Below are positions 1 through 7,849 of a DNA stretch of 25,385 nucleotides, one piece after another (the first letter of the stretch is position 1; each line of letters begins with the position of its first letter). Location of the stretch: the NCBI GenBank assembly GCA_913020705.1, contig CAJWBY010000055.1:1-25385 (forward strand), read 5' to 3'. This DNA is from an uncultured Colwellia sp. GTDB taxonomy: Bacteria > Pseudomonadota > Gammaproteobacteria > Enterobacterales > Alteromonadaceae. The notes beneath the pieces were generated by a model that was not told the DNA's origin, made no database searches, and worked only from the letters and a program-made list of their open reading frames with translations. The translations under genes were made by a program, and so were the position numbers.

Positions 1-4
1 AAGG

Positions 5-1186
5 TTAAACGTTTACAGCACTACTTGGCACACTTGTCGGACTTATATGTTCGATAGGATAACAGCCTAATACTTTGATAAAGTTAGTAATTGACGTTAT
101 TTCATTTATAGCTTCTTGTAATACAGCACTTTTTAAATTTGCTTCAACGTCAATGTAAAACATTTCTTCCCAAGGACGTCCTTGAATTGGTCTAGATTCA
201 AGTTTACACATGTTAATTCCTTTATCTTTTAAAATAATAAGACAATTAACTAATGCACCTGCTTTTTGTCCTGTTGCTAAAATCAAAGCTGTTTTCGCAG
301 GTATTTGTTCTGCAACATCAATAGGCTTACGGGCAACTAAAATAAAGCGACTGTGGTTCTCTGTTTGGTTAGCAATTGATTTTTCTAAAGCATGAAGTTT
401 ATAAAGTTGACCACCTTCTTCACTACCAATAACAGCAACAGTGTCGTCTTGCAATTCAAAAGCTCTCGCCATAGCATCAGCAGTACTATCACAATATTCG
501 ATACGAATATTATCTTGTTTATCTAAGAAATTACTACATTGCGTAAAAGGTTGTCCGTGTGCATAGATGGTTTTAATTCTATTGAGTTGGGTATTCACTG
601 CGGTTAATAAGCAATGTTCAATCGGTTGCGTTATTTCTCCAACAATTGATAAATTCGTGTGTTGTAGCGCATCATATACTTCGTTGATGCTACCTGAACT
701 GGTGTTTTCAATGGGAAGCATGCCGTAATCTACATTACCAGACTCTACTTGCTGCATGATTTCTTTGAAACTTTGACAGCCGTATTCGTTAATTTTTTCT
801 GCACGACGTGAGAAGTATCGATGACTCGCTAAATAACTGTAAGAACCTTTGTCACCTAGGAAGGCGACACTGACCGTAGGCACTTGCATATTAGGGTTGG
901 CCAATGTTTGTAAATAAGCTTGTTGATTAAGTACCGAATCTTCAATGATTGTGTGATAAACACTTGTTACATAATGAGCGTCTAATCCAAGCTCTTTACC
1001 GTTATTTATCAAACGTATCAGTAACTCTTGTTCGCGTTGTTGGTCGCGCACTGGACGAATTTGATGAGCTTTGCTTTTTGCAACATTAAGAGTGAGTGAG
1101 CGTCGTTGAGCAAATAGTTCCAATAACTGTTGGTCTAGTTGGGTAATCTTTTCACGTATTTTATTCAAATCTAATTCTTCACTCAC
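5..1186 (-). CDS. pheA: Bifunctional chorismate mutase / prephenate dehydratase (P-protein)
   Basis: Cytoplasmic enzyme that makes phenylpyruvate from chorismate via prephenate in phenylalanine biosynthesis. The 393 residues show the expected order: an AroQ-type all-helical chorismate mutase domain (about 5-95), a prephenate dehydratase domain (about 105-285) and a C-terminal ACT domain (about 298-385). The dehydratase signature appears as SRF at 279-281 (usual form TRF). The ACT domain keeps GALV (310-313) and ESRP (330-333), the phenylalanine-binding motifs of feedback-inhibited enzymes, so inhibition by phenylalanine is expected. The start is GTG, preceded by AGGGTG with good spacing; no better ATG lies nearby. 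The length matches E. coli PheA (about 386 residues). No tyrA or aroF is visible next to it. The 200-base upstream region holds inverted repeats that may control it. Confidence 0.96.
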   Translation of the reverse strand: MSEELDLNKIREKITQLDQQLLELFAQRRSLTLNVAKSKAHQIRPVRDQQREQELLIRLINNGKELGLDAHYVTSVYHTIIEDSVLNQQAYLQTLANPNMQVPTVSVAFLGDKGSYSYLASHRYFSRRAEKINEYGCQSFKEIMQQVESGNVDYGMLPIENTSSGSINEVYDALQHTNLSIVGEITQPIEHCLLTAVNTQLNRIKTIYAHGQPFTQCSNFLDKQDNIRIEYCDSTADAMARAFELQDDTVAVIGSEEGGQLYKLHALEKSIANQTENHSRFILVARKPIDVAEQIPAKTALILATGQKAGALVNCLIILKDKGINMCKLESRPIQGRPWEEMFYIDVEANLKSAVLQEAINEITSITNFIKVLGCYPIEHISPTSVPSSAVNV

Positions 1187-1242
1187 AGTACTTCACCCTA
1201 AATTTATTATTTCAAGAAAATGGTTAAAAATAATGAATCCTG

Positions 1243-1282
1243 ATGTTTTAGTAAGGAAAACTTATGAAGGCGACTAAAACAT
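1243..1282 (-). promoter_or_regulatory. Inverted repeat in the pheA leader region
   Basis: Perfect 10-bp arms (ATGTTTTAGT at 1243-1252 and ACTAAAACAT at 1273-1282) are separated by 20 bases, about 60-100 bases upstream of the pheA GTG. It could be an operator or a leader RNA hairpin. On the minus strand it is followed at a distance by a short T run, which is weaker than a classical attenuator. The function is inferred only from position and symmetry. Confidence 0.3.
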
Positions 1283-1333
1283 GATACTACTCAGGAAATA
1301 TGACATCACTTTAGCGAGGGGGAGGAAATTGTT

Positions 1334-1357
1334 CAAGCCTTTATTGCTAAAGGCTTG
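1334..1357 (-). other. Hairpin between the MAPEG gene and pheA
   Basis: CAAGCCTTTA and TAAAGGCTTG form a perfect 10-bp stem with a TTGC tetraloop. It lies just downstream of the AT-rich terminator of the MAPEG gene and upstream of pheA. Neither strand has a T run directly after it, so it is not a canonical terminator. It may act as a second transcription pause site, a 3'-end-stabilising stem, or part of the pheA leader. Confidence 0.4.
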
Positions 1358-1361
1358 TATT

Positions 1362-1390
1362 AAAAAAATCTATGTTAGAAATAGATTTTT
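1362..1390 (-). terminator. AT-rich intrinsic terminator of the MAPEG gene
   Basis: On the minus strand AAAAATCTAT pairs with ATAGATTTTT around a 7-base loop, and the tract ends in seven T. It begins at the stop codon of the MAPEG gene. The stem is AT-rich, so efficiency is uncertain. The opposite strand also has a short T run, so the element could act in both directions. Confidence 0.5.
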
Positions 1391-1781
1391 AGCTTTGTGG
1401 AATGCACTGCCAAATAATGGCAAAAGAAGAGATAGTGGCGATGGCCCAAACTATTGAACGCACTGTTCCAATATTCAACAAATATAATACGTTATAGGCA
1501 ACACGGGCGATAACATGCGTGATTGCTAATAAGGTAACTGTGTCGGTTATTGTGTTGGTTGCAATCGCTAACAACACTGCAGGTACAAAAATGATTAATG
1601 ACTCAAAAGCGTTTTGATGAGCTGATAATGCGCGGGCGCCAAAGCCTGTTAATTTAGCTTGTTGTGAACGAGGATGATTATTGTCATAACCCTCTAACTT
1701 ATTCATTGCAATAGCTACAGGGGCTTTAGCTAGATAAGGTAATAGAGTCGCAGCGAATAAACACCAAATTAGAATTGTCAT
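1389..1781 (-). CDS. MAPEG family membrane protein
   Basis: Small integral membrane protein of 130 residues with about four hydrophobic helices. It belongs to the MAPEG superfamily (membrane-associated proteins in eicosanoid and glutathione metabolism). Family marks are visible: NHPR at 35-38, then an Arg-Ala-x-x-Ala-His-Gln-Asn segment (50-57) with Glu60, and a later Ala-Arg-Val-Ala-Tyr-Asn segment before the last helix. Some bacterial members have glutathione-dependent transferase or peroxidase activity, but for this protein the substrate is unknown. A good ribosome binding site (AAGGA) precedes the ATG. It lies 49 bases downstream of the acylase gene on the same strand and could be co-transcribed with it, although no functional link is obvious. 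Confidence 0.88.
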   Translation of the reverse strand: MTILIWCLFAATLLPYLAKAPVAIAMNKLEGYDNNHPRSQQAKLTGFGARALSAHQNAFESLIIFVPAVLLAIATNTITDTVTLLAITHVIARVAYNVLYLLNIGTVRSIVWAIATISSFAIIWQCIPQS

Positions 1782-1830
1782 ATTTTTCCTTTTATATTAT
1801 TGATTTTATATGTATTTTTTAGCTATTTAT

Positions 1831-4230
1831 TCAATAGCTGAGTAACGTTAATGTATATTTTGTTTCACCCGGTAAAAAAGGTGAAGGATTTCCTTTTACC
1901 CAATCATCATGGCCTAGGCCGTAATATGGGCTCCAAGGATGTCCTGATTGACTGGTTGGCATATGTAAAATTCCTGACTCTTCATGGCCCGGTGAAACCA
2001 CCATGCGTTCAGATGCACCAAAGCCTTTACCTTGTACTCGCGGCATATAGCTGTCACCTGGAAGTGGGATAGGGGGCATATCTAACCAACGACCTATAAA
2101 CGGTACAGCATTACTGAGAGGATGTTGAATTGTACTTGTGTTTTGTTGCCCCCAAGTCGCTTCAGCTAATGTCTGATTTTCTGTCATATCGGTTAATGTG
2201 GAGGTTAGGGCTGCTTCGAAAACCTTTGGCCAATTATCTTCCGGCAACCATAAAAAATTTTCAGGCTCTTCATTAATCATTTGCCAAAGAGGAGTTTCCA
2301 CTTGATGGCGAATGGTACGAAAAGAATAGCTTTTGTCTGCTTGAGATAAGTTTTCATTGATTACGCTGAATACGTCATTTCGTAAAGTTAAACGAAAATT
2401 ATTCACCAGTCGGTAAGCAACAGAGTCTACACAGGCACATAAATTATCTGTACTAATTGTTTCTTTCACTGCCTGCCAATGTGGATGTTTTGCAACTGCT
2501 TGTGGTGTTAATATTTTTTCAAGTAAGAATGTCTGCCAACGCGTTAAGAAAATAGCACGGTCATCAAGAGCAACATTCAGTAAATCTTGTTCAGAAAATC
2601 TATCTATAGCAATCAAATTATCTCTGATTTGTTTTGCTCTTGCACCTAATGCATAGCCACCATTACCAATCTTTTCTAACATTTCGCCACCAACGACACG
2701 CGTATTGGCTGTCCAAAGACGATTGTTTTCAGGATTTTTAATTTTAGGATATTGATCTGAGTTTAAATAACCTTGCCAATGGTTTATACCATTAGCCCAA
2801 TGTGTAGGTGTTTCGCCAAACTGAGAAGACTTTTTGGGAATTGGGCCCATAATTGTCCAACCAATATTTCCGGCTTTATCACCAACCATTAAATTTTGTG
2901 CGGGAATACCAGATTTGCTCGCAATAAAAAAAGCGTCGTCAACATCTTTTGCTAGTTCGAGCTGAGTATGATGAAGATTCACAGCCTGAACATCATGAGC
3001 AACCCAGCGATAGGCTAATAATTGATTGTTACTATTAGAGCCTATGACAGGACCCCAAATTGTTTCTTTAACAATGATTTCTCTAGCATCTTGGTCTTTT
3101 ACAGCAATGATTTGTTTATGTTGGGTAAAGTCTTTATAGCCTGTAGGTGTTAAATATTGGCTTTGATCTTCATTAGTATCAAGAATAATGATATCACTCC
3201 AATCACCATAACTATTGGTGAATCCCCAAGCAATATTACCATTGCTACCCGCTATTATATTAGGTGTTCCTGGGAGTGTGAGTCCGGTTACTTTTATTGA
3301 TTCATTGTCATCACTTTCATATTGAAAGCTCGCTCGAAACCAAGTGTTTGGCACACGTATCCCCAAATGCATATCGTTAGCAACAATAGCGCTGCCCGTT
3401 TTGCTAATGTTTCCTGATACAGCCCAATTGTTTGAACCGGGGAATTCTTCGCCTTGGTATTTATTTTCTCCAAGTGTTGGTACTTCTGAAGTAATAAGAG
3501 CTGCTTGCGAAGAAGAGGCTGAAGGCCATGCTCGTGTAGGCATAACACCTGAAGATAATTGACTACCATCTATTGCCGCGTCCCAAATACTTCCTTGTGG
3601 ATTAAGAAATTTAAATACGTCTTCACCCAGTGTATTTTTTATATTTCCTAATGTTCTTTCACGGTCGCCTGCTGCGTACTGTAAGTCCATATACATGCTT
3701 AATACGGTTAATATTGTATCTTCTTCTTGCCATGAAACTGGCTCATGTTGTAATAATAAATATTCAAAAGGTGGGGACTTTAAGTGGGTAATTCCTTGAT
3801 TTACTCCGCGTGTATAGGCTTTAAGTAAGGCTAAGTCTTTTGCAGGTAATTGAGAAACTATTACACGTGCACGTTCACGAAAACGATGACGACGTATTTC
3901 TTTATCATGAGGTAATGCTTTTTCGCCAAATAAGCTGGCGAGCTCTCCAGCTGAGTTTCTGCGTAATAAATCCATTTGAAAAAAGCGTTCTTGGGCATGT
4001 ATAAAACCAGTGGCGACGGCAATATCATTGCGCTTCTTTGCTTTTATCGTAACAATGCCCTGTTTATCACGTTCAACAACAGCAGTATCGCTTAAGCCGA
4101 GTAATGTTCTCTTTCCTTCTAGAACCGGTAATGCACTGTCTATTTGGCTATAAATCCATGTACCCAAACTTGTCACAACTAAAAATAAGATGAGTAAGAA
4201 ACTAATTATTATATTTTTTATGCTAATCAT
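1831..4230 (-). CDS. Penicillin acylase family (S45) Ntn hydrolase
   Basis: Exported amidase of the penicillin G acylase / acyl-homoserine lactone acylase family. The 799 residues begin with a hydrophobic signal or anchor segment (about 6-28). A small alpha-subunit region follows, including an Arg-rich stretch near 90-125 typical of the family. The autocatalytic cleavage site GSNNW places the nucleophile at Ser266, which becomes the N-terminal residue of the beta subunit after self-processing. An NDMHLG-type substrate-pocket segment follows at about 285. Members hydrolyse amide bonds of acylated amines such as beta-lactams, AHL signals or acyl-peptides. The substrate cannot be told from sequence. 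The length fits the 750-850 range of the family. The divergent neighbour DUF2058 gene gives no functional clue. Confidence 0.93.
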   Translation of the reverse strand: MISIKNIIISFLLILFLVVTSLGTWIYSQIDSALPVLEGKRTLLGLSDTAVVERDKQGIVTIKAKKRNDIAVATGFIHAQERFFQMDLLRRNSAGELASLFGEKALPHDKEIRRHRFRERARVIVSQLPAKDLALLKAYTRGVNQGITHLKSPPFEYLLLQHEPVSWQEEDTILTVLSMYMDLQYAAGDRERTLGNIKNTLGEDVFKFLNPQGSIWDAAIDGSQLSSGVMPTRAWPSASSSQAALITSEVPTLGENKYQGEEFPGSNNWAVSGNISKTGSAIVANDMHLGIRVPNTWFRASFQYESDDNESIKVTGLTLPGTPNIIAGSNGNIAWGFTNSYGDWSDIIILDTNEDQSQYLTPTGYKDFTQHKQIIAVKDQDAREIIVKETIWGPVIGSNSNNQLLAYRWVAHDVQAVNLHHTQLELAKDVDDAFFIASKSGIPAQNLMVGDKAGNIGWTIMGPIPKKSSQFGETPTHWANGINHWQGYLNSDQYPKIKNPENNRLWTANTRVVGGEMLEKIGNGGYALGARAKQIRDNLIAIDRFSEQDLLNVALDDRAIFLTRWQTFLLEKILTPQAVAKHPHWQAVKETISTDNLCACVDSVAYRLVNNFRLTLRNDVFSVINENLSQADKSYSFRTIRHQVETPLWQMINEEPENFLWLPEDNWPKVFEAALTSTLTDMTENQTLAEATWGQQNTSTIQHPLSNAVPFIGRWLDMPPIPLPGDSYMPRVQGKGFGASERMVVSPGHEESGILHMPTSQSGHPWSPYYGLGHDDWVKGNPSPFLPGETKYTLTLLSY

Positions 4231-4412
4231 AGTAGGAAGTTTTTAGGGGATTTTGTGGTGCTAGATTACCTTATTTTTTATAAAGTTAACATTGAATGGT
4301 GGAACATTAATATGTGTTTATTCATAAAGAGAAGGGCACATACTTTTTTATTGGTATTTTTCCCGATAGAATAGCGGCAATTATCAATGGTAAACCACAT
4401 TTAGGATTTTTT

Positions 4413-4964
4413 ATGGCATCTTTACAAGATCAGCTATTAAAAGCAGGCTTAACAACTAAGCAAAAAGCACGACAAGCAAATACAAGTCAGCGTAAAACAA
4501 ATAAACAAAAGCGTAGTGGCGTTGCACTTGGCGACAGTCTCCAAGAACAAGTGAAACAAGACTTAGTTAAAACTCAGCAAGAAAAATTAGCGAAAGATTC
4601 AGCGCTTAATCAAGAGAGGCAGCAGCAGCTTGCCAACAAAGAAAAAGCGTTACGTATACAACAAATACTCGAACACCATCAAATAAAAAATGTTAAAGGT
4701 GAAACTGAATATAACTATACGTTTAACAGTAAGATTAAAAAGCTTTTTGTTGACCCTATTACTCATAGAGCTTTAGTTAATGGACGATTAGCCGTGTGTG
4801 GTTTAGTTGAAGATAGTTATCTTGTTACAGCTGAAACAGCTGAAAAAATAGCGACTTTAGACCCTAGTGTTATTTTAGTTCAAAATGATAAAGTTGAAAG
4901 TGATGTTGTTGAAGCAGATGACCCTTATGCAGATTATCAAATCCCTGATGACATGATGTGGTAG
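4413..4964 (+). CDS. DUF2058 family protein (YaiL-like, nucleoprotein/polynucleotide-associated)
   Basis: Cytoplasmic protein of 183 residues matching the DUF2058 family, represented by E. coli YaiL. The N-terminal start (Met-Ala-Ser-Leu-Gln-Asp-Gln-Leu-Leu-Lys-Ala-Gly-Leu) is characteristic. A very Lys/Gln-rich, probably helical segment follows (about 15-85), then a compact C-terminal domain (about 88-170) and an acidic tail ending in Met-Met-Trp. An in-frame extension upstream to 4314 is open, but ATG 4413 has an AGGA box six bases ahead and begins the conserved family N-terminus, so it is preferred. The basic region suggests nucleic-acid or ribosome contact, but the function is not established. 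Confidence 0.9.
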   Translation: MASLQDQLLKAGLTTKQKARQANTSQRKTNKQKRSGVALGDSLQEQVKQDLVKTQQEKLAKDSALNQERQQQLANKEKALRIQQILEHHQIKNVKGETEYNYTFNSKIKKLFVDPITHRALVNGRLAVCGLVEDSYLVTAETAEKIATLDPSVILVQNDKVESDVVEADDPYADYQIPDDMMW

Positions 4965-5033
4965 CGAACGTATTTACGCGAAATGAAAGGAGTGAAATCA
5001 AAGGAGTTATGTTAAACTCGCGCAAAATTTAGA

Positions 5034-5056
5034 AAGGCTGTTTTTCAAACAACCTT
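5034..5056 (+). other. Hairpin upstream of the glutaredoxin-like gene
   Basis: AAGG/CCTT and TGTTT/AAACA pair around a TTC loop with one mismatch. It lies between the DUF2058 stop and the next start, about 34 bases before the ATG. It is followed by GTGTATTGTTTT, so it could be a weak terminator or leader structure. The evidence is symmetry only. Confidence 0.25.
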
Positions 5057-5089
5057 GTGTATTGTTTTAAATTAAAGAGAAATTGTTTT

Positions 5090-5452
5090 ATGTTTATCGT
5101 TCGTTGGATCATTGGTCGTATTATCTTATTGTTAAATCTGATTTTTTCGCCAAGCAGCCCCAAAAGAAGTTCAGAATTACAAGCTGAAGTTGACGCCAGT
5201 ACAAAGCATTTGAGTTTATATCAATTACCGGCTTGTCCATTTTGTGTAAAAGTTCGCCGTGCTATGAAGCGTGATGGATTAAATATAGAATTACGTAATA
5301 TCAATCAAAATGAAGCCTATCGTGATGAATTGATCAAAGAAGGTGGAAAACGTACTGTTCCGTGTTTGAAAATAACCGATGAGAATCAAAAAGTGACTTG
5401 GTTGTATGAATCTTCAGATGTGATTAATTATTTACAACAATTCTCTCGTTAA
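5090..5452 (+). CDS. Membrane-anchored glutaredoxin-like / GST N-terminal domain protein
   Basis: Thioredoxin-fold protein of 120 residues. It begins with one hydrophobic helix (about 3-20) and a short linker, then a glutaredoxin/GST-N domain (about 40-118). The redox motif Cys-Pro-Phe-Cys is at 49-52, a conserved Thr-Val-Pro (cis-proline) sits near 90, and a Tyr-Glu-Ser-Ser-Asp glutathione-binding-type segment near 105. These support glutathione-dependent disulfide exchange. With a positive-inside N-terminus the side of the membrane on which the domain lies is uncertain. An open extension to 5057 exists, but the ATG at 5090 has an AAAGAGA box nine bases upstream. It stands 105 bases before msrP, which fits a redox-repair neighbourhood, but a shared transcript is not proven. 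Confidence 0.88.
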   Translation: MFIVRWIIGRIILLLNLIFSPSSPKRSSELQAEVDASTKHLSLYQLPACPFCVKVRRAMKRDGLNIELRNINQNEAYRDELIKEGGKRTVPCLKITDENQKVTWLYESSDVINYLQQFSR

Positions 5453-5507
5453 TTCTGATTATAAGTTGGTTTTTTTGAATAAATAATGAAGTAATTTTTT
5501 TGTTTTT

Positions 5508-5545
5508 CGGGTCTATTAGTTTATCGTTAGATAATTAGTAACCCG
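5508..5545 (+). promoter_or_regulatory. Hairpin in the msrP leader
   Basis: CGGGT (5508-5512) and ACCCG (5541-5545) pair, with further imperfect AT pairing inside. The structure ends 12 bases before the msrP ATG, where no good Shine-Dalgarno is seen, so it could influence translation of msrP. This is an inference from symmetry and position. Confidence 0.25.
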
Positions 5546-5557
5546 GGAAATCGATAC

Positions 5558-6577
5558 ATGTTGATAAAATCGCCTAAAAAATCGGATCTTAAAGAACACC
5601 AAGTCACAGATGAAAGTGTTTATTTACAGAGAAGAGAGCTTATTAAAAAAATGGGTTTCGTTGGCGCGGGCACTTTAATATCCTCTGCTATTCCTAGTGT
5701 TGCCAATGCTACAGGATTAGATTTTTTCTCTTCAAAACCAGAAAAGACATTTCAACGTTATGCATTAAATTTTACTCCCGATAGTACTAAAAACGCTGAA
5801 ATACTTACTCCTGAAGCTAAAGTGACGAGTCATAATAATTTTTATGAATTCGGTACAAGTAAAAGTGATCCCGTCAAAAATGCACAAAGTTTTAATGTAA
5901 AACCTTGGAAGCTAAAAATCAGTGGAGAATGTGACAATCCTTATACGTTAGATTTAGATGATTTGACGAAAAGCTTTGCGCTTGAAGAACGCATCTACCG
6001 TCTAAGATGTGTAGAAGCTTGGTCAATGGTTATTCCTTGGGTTGGGTTTGAATTAGCACAACTATTAAAAAAAGCGCAGCCAAACTCACGTGCTAAGTAT
6101 GTTGCTTTTGAAACCTTACATGATCCAGAGCAAATGCCTGGTCAAGCAAGTAGAAGGCTTGGCGGAGGTATTGATTATCCTTACGTGGAAGGTTTACGTA
6201 TCGATGAGGCAATGAACCCTCTCGCATTAATGAGTGTTGGTTTGTACGGAAAAACATTACCCGCGCAAAATGGTGCTCCAATACGTTTAGTTGTACCGTG
6301 GAAGTATGGCTTTAAAAGTATTAAGTCGATTGTAGCTATTAAATTTACGGAAAAGAGGCCCGCCTCTACATGGAATATTTTAGCACCAAATGAATATGGA
6401 TTTTATGCCAATGTTAACCCTGAAGTTGACCATCCTAGATGGAGTCAAGCCAGTGAGCGAAGAATAACGTCGGGTGGTTTATTTGCTCGTAATCGTATTG
6501 ATACCTTACCCTTCAATGGTTATGGTGAAGAAGTTGCTGAAATGTATAGTAATTTAAATTTACGTAAAAACTTTTAA
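5558..6577 (+). CDS. msrP: Protein-methionine-sulfoxide reductase catalytic subunit MsrP (YedY), molybdopterin-dependent
   Basis: Periplasmic molybdoenzyme that reduces methionine sulfoxide in oxidised envelope proteins, with electrons from MsrQ. The 339 residues start with a long Tat signal: the twin-arginine motif Gln-Arg-Arg-Glu-Leu-Ile-Lys at 24-30, a hydrophobic stretch, and an AxA-type cleavage site after Ala51. The SUOX-fold domain follows. The molybdenum-ligand cysteine is Cys151 in the Arg-Leu-Arg-Cys-Val-Glu-Ala-Trp motif, equivalent to Cys102 of mature E. coli MsrP. The conserved Asn-Asn-Phe-Tyr-Glu-Phe segment (93-98) is present. The length matches the E. coli protein (334). It lies 82 bases upstream of msrQ, as in most genomes. 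No HprRS-type two-component system is beside it. Confidence 0.97.
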   Translation: MLIKSPKKSDLKEHQVTDESVYLQRRELIKKMGFVGAGTLISSAIPSVANATGLDFFSSKPEKTFQRYALNFTPDSTKNAEILTPEAKVTSHNNFYEFGTSKSDPVKNAQSFNVKPWKLKISGECDNPYTLDLDDLTKSFALEERIYRLRCVEAWSMVIPWVGFELAQLLKKAQPNSRAKYVAFETLHDPEQMPGQASRRLGGGIDYPYVEGLRIDEAMNPLALMSVGLYGKTLPAQNGAPIRLVVPWKYGFKSIKSIVAIKFTEKRPASTWNILAPNEYGFYANVNPEVDHPRWSQASERRITSGGLFARNRIDTLPFNGYGEEVAEMYSNLNLRKNF

Positions 6578-6599
6578 ATAATAACTCCTTTAATCTATT

Positions 6600-6628
6600 G
6601 GATGACTTTATAAATAAGTTTGTCATCC
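6600..6628 (+). other. Hairpin between msrP and msrQ
   Basis: GGATGAC (6600-6606) and GTCATCC (6622-6628) form a perfect 7-bp stem with a 15-base AT-rich loop, followed by TTGTTT. It could be a weak terminator or an RNA-processing or stability element that sets the ratio of MsrP to MsrQ. No direct evidence beyond symmetry. Confidence 0.35.
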
Positions 6629-6659
6629 TTGTTTAACGTATTAAGTCATAATTACCCTA

Positions 6660-7253
6660 ATGAAATATAACGTCGTTGTTTTTAAATTATTTATCCACCT
6701 TGCTGCCTTACTCCCTTTAATTAATGCTTATTATTTAGCATTAACAGATCAGTTAGGCGCTGATCCCGTTGAATCTATAATTCATTTTACAGGAATTGGA
6801 GCATTTAATTTATTGCTACTAAGTTTAGCAATAACACCAATTAGCAAGCGTTTTAAAATATCAATACTGTTAAAAGTTCGGCGATTGGTGGGCTTATATA
6901 GTTTTACCTACGCATTCTGTCATTTATTAAATTTTTTGGTTTTTGAAGTGCAATTTGATTGGTCGCTATTTTTGAACGAAATTATTGACCGTCCTTATAT
7001 TACTATCGGTATGGTTGGCTTACTTACCATGCTGGCGTTAGCAATAACCTCGATTTCTTTACTGAAAAAACGGATGGGGAAAAATTGGCAAAAGCTGCAT
7101 AACTGGGTTTACTTAGCTGTATTGTTAGTCGGTATCCATTTCTATTGGTCGGTAAAATCTGAAATTATTGAACCGAGTATTTACCTATTTATCACCTTAA
7201 CTTTGTTAGCTCTACGTTTCAAAAAATTTAAGAAGATAATAAAAAAAGACTAA
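6660..7253 (+). CDS. msrQ: Protein-methionine-sulfoxide reductase heme-binding subunit MsrQ (YedZ)
   Basis: Inner-membrane b-type cytochrome of 197 residues with about six transmembrane helices, in the ferric reductase-like/YedZ family. It passes electrons from the quinone pool or a flavin reductase to periplasmic MsrP. The histidines expected to ligate heme are present: His88 in Phe-Cys-His-Leu, His147 in Lys-Leu-His-Asn-Trp and His160 in Gly-Ile-His-Phe. Their spacing is almost the same as His91/151/164 in E. coli MsrQ. The ATG at 6660 begins directly with the first helix; no strong ribosome binding site precedes it, so coupling to msrP is plausible. Its last codons overlap the terminator hairpin of the convergent ppiC gene. 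Confidence 0.96.
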   Translation: MKYNVVVFKLFIHLAALLPLINAYYLALTDQLGADPVESIIHFTGIGAFNLLLLSLAITPISKRFKISILLKVRRLVGLYSFTYAFCHLLNFLVFEVQFDWSLFLNEIIDRPYITIGMVGLLTMLALAITSISLLKKRMGKNWQKLHNWVYLAVLLVGIHFYWSVKSEIIEPSIYLFITLTLLALRFKKFKKIIKKD

Positions 7254-7275
7254 ACAGTTTTCACTGATTAGTCTT
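7241..7275 (-). terminator. Intrinsic terminator of ppiC, overlapping the msrQ 3' end
   Basis: Read on the minus strand, AAGACTAA pairs with TTAGTCTT (8 bp), with an inner CAG/CTG step across a single mismatch and a six-base loop. It is followed directly by a run of T. It lies 45 bases after the ppiC stop codon. The T run and one arm are the final codons and stop of msrQ on the other strand. The plus strand lacks a T run, so it mainly serves ppiC. Confidence 0.7.
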
Positions 7276-7319
7276 AATTGAATATGAATATTTTTGGTAA
7301 ACGGCAACTAACTATTTAA

Positions 7320-7598
7320 TTAAGAACGTGCAGTAACTTCTAATAAGTGATAACCAAACTGAGTTTTTACAGGGCCTTGAACAGTGTTTAAGTCAGCTGT
7401 GAAAACCACTTCATCAAATTCTGGTACCATTTGCCCGCGGCCGAATGTTCCTAAATCACCACCTTGCATTTTTGAAGGGCAGTTTGAATGTTCTTTCGCT
7501 ACGACTGCAAAATCTGCTCCTTCTTCTATTTGTGTTTTAAGTGTTAAACATTGCTCTTCGGTATCTACTAATAAATGACGTGCTGATGCTTGTGACAT
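7320..7598 (-). CDS. ppiC: Parvulin-type peptidyl-prolyl cis-trans isomerase
   Basis: Small single-domain parvulin of 92 residues, matching E. coli PpiC (93) in length and layout. It catalyses cis-trans isomerisation of prolyl bonds. Parvulin marks are visible: Ala-Arg-His-Leu-Leu-Val at the start (His8), Phe-Ala-x-x-Ala-Lys-Glu-His-Ser in the middle, Gly-Gly-Asp-Leu-Gly-x-Phe (47-53), Met-Val-Pro-Glu-Phe, and the C-terminal Gln-Phe-Gly-Tyr-His-Leu-Leu. There is no signal peptide, so it should be cytoplasmic. The ATG has an AGGAAG ribosome binding site. It is transcribed divergently from oxyR and convergently to msrQ and ends in a terminator inside msrQ. Confidence 0.95.
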   Translation of the reverse strand: MSQASARHLLVDTEEQCLTLKTQIEEGADFAVVAKEHSNCPSKMQGGDLGTFGRGQMVPEFDEVVFTADLNTVQGPVKTQFGYHLLEVTARS

Positions 7599-7809
7599 GT
7601 TGCTTCCTATATGATGTAAATTAATTACTTAACTCTACCGTATCTTTAAAGGTAATTAAAGTAGTCGATGAATTGAATTATTACTCAACTACCTTGTCTG
7701 TGATGTCACTGCTTTTCTGATTTGTTGAATTATCAGAATAAATATAATTTACATACGGTTTAATAATTGTCTCAGTGGAAAATCATTAATCGATTTTGCA
7801 AGTCATTTT

Positions 7810-7834
7810 ATGATAAATTAATCGTAATTATCAT
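7810..7834 (+). promoter_or_regulatory. Dyad in the oxyR promoter region
   Basis: ATGATAA (7810-7816) and TTATCAT (7828-7834) form a perfect 7-bp interrupted dyad ending 15 bases before the oxyR ATG. LysR-type regulators commonly bind interrupted dyads near their own start, so this may be an autoregulatory site. It does not match the full ATAG-type OxyR consensus. Confidence 0.35.
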
Positions 7835-7849
7835 TTGTGGTGTCGTTTT

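Noticed and set aside
1834..1852. Short AGCTATT/AATAGCT-type hairpin after the acylase stop as its terminator
   Set aside because: On the coding strand it is followed by A residues, not T, so it cannot be a standard terminator.
3294..3569. 91-codon open frame on the minus strand inside the acylase gene
   Set aside because: Out of frame with a well-supported gene, no signal or motif; a shadow frame. The same holds for the other short frames opposite or within genes.
4314..4412. 33-codon upstream extension of the DUF2058 protein
   Set aside because: No ribosome binding site at its start and the family N-terminus begins at 4413 with a good box.
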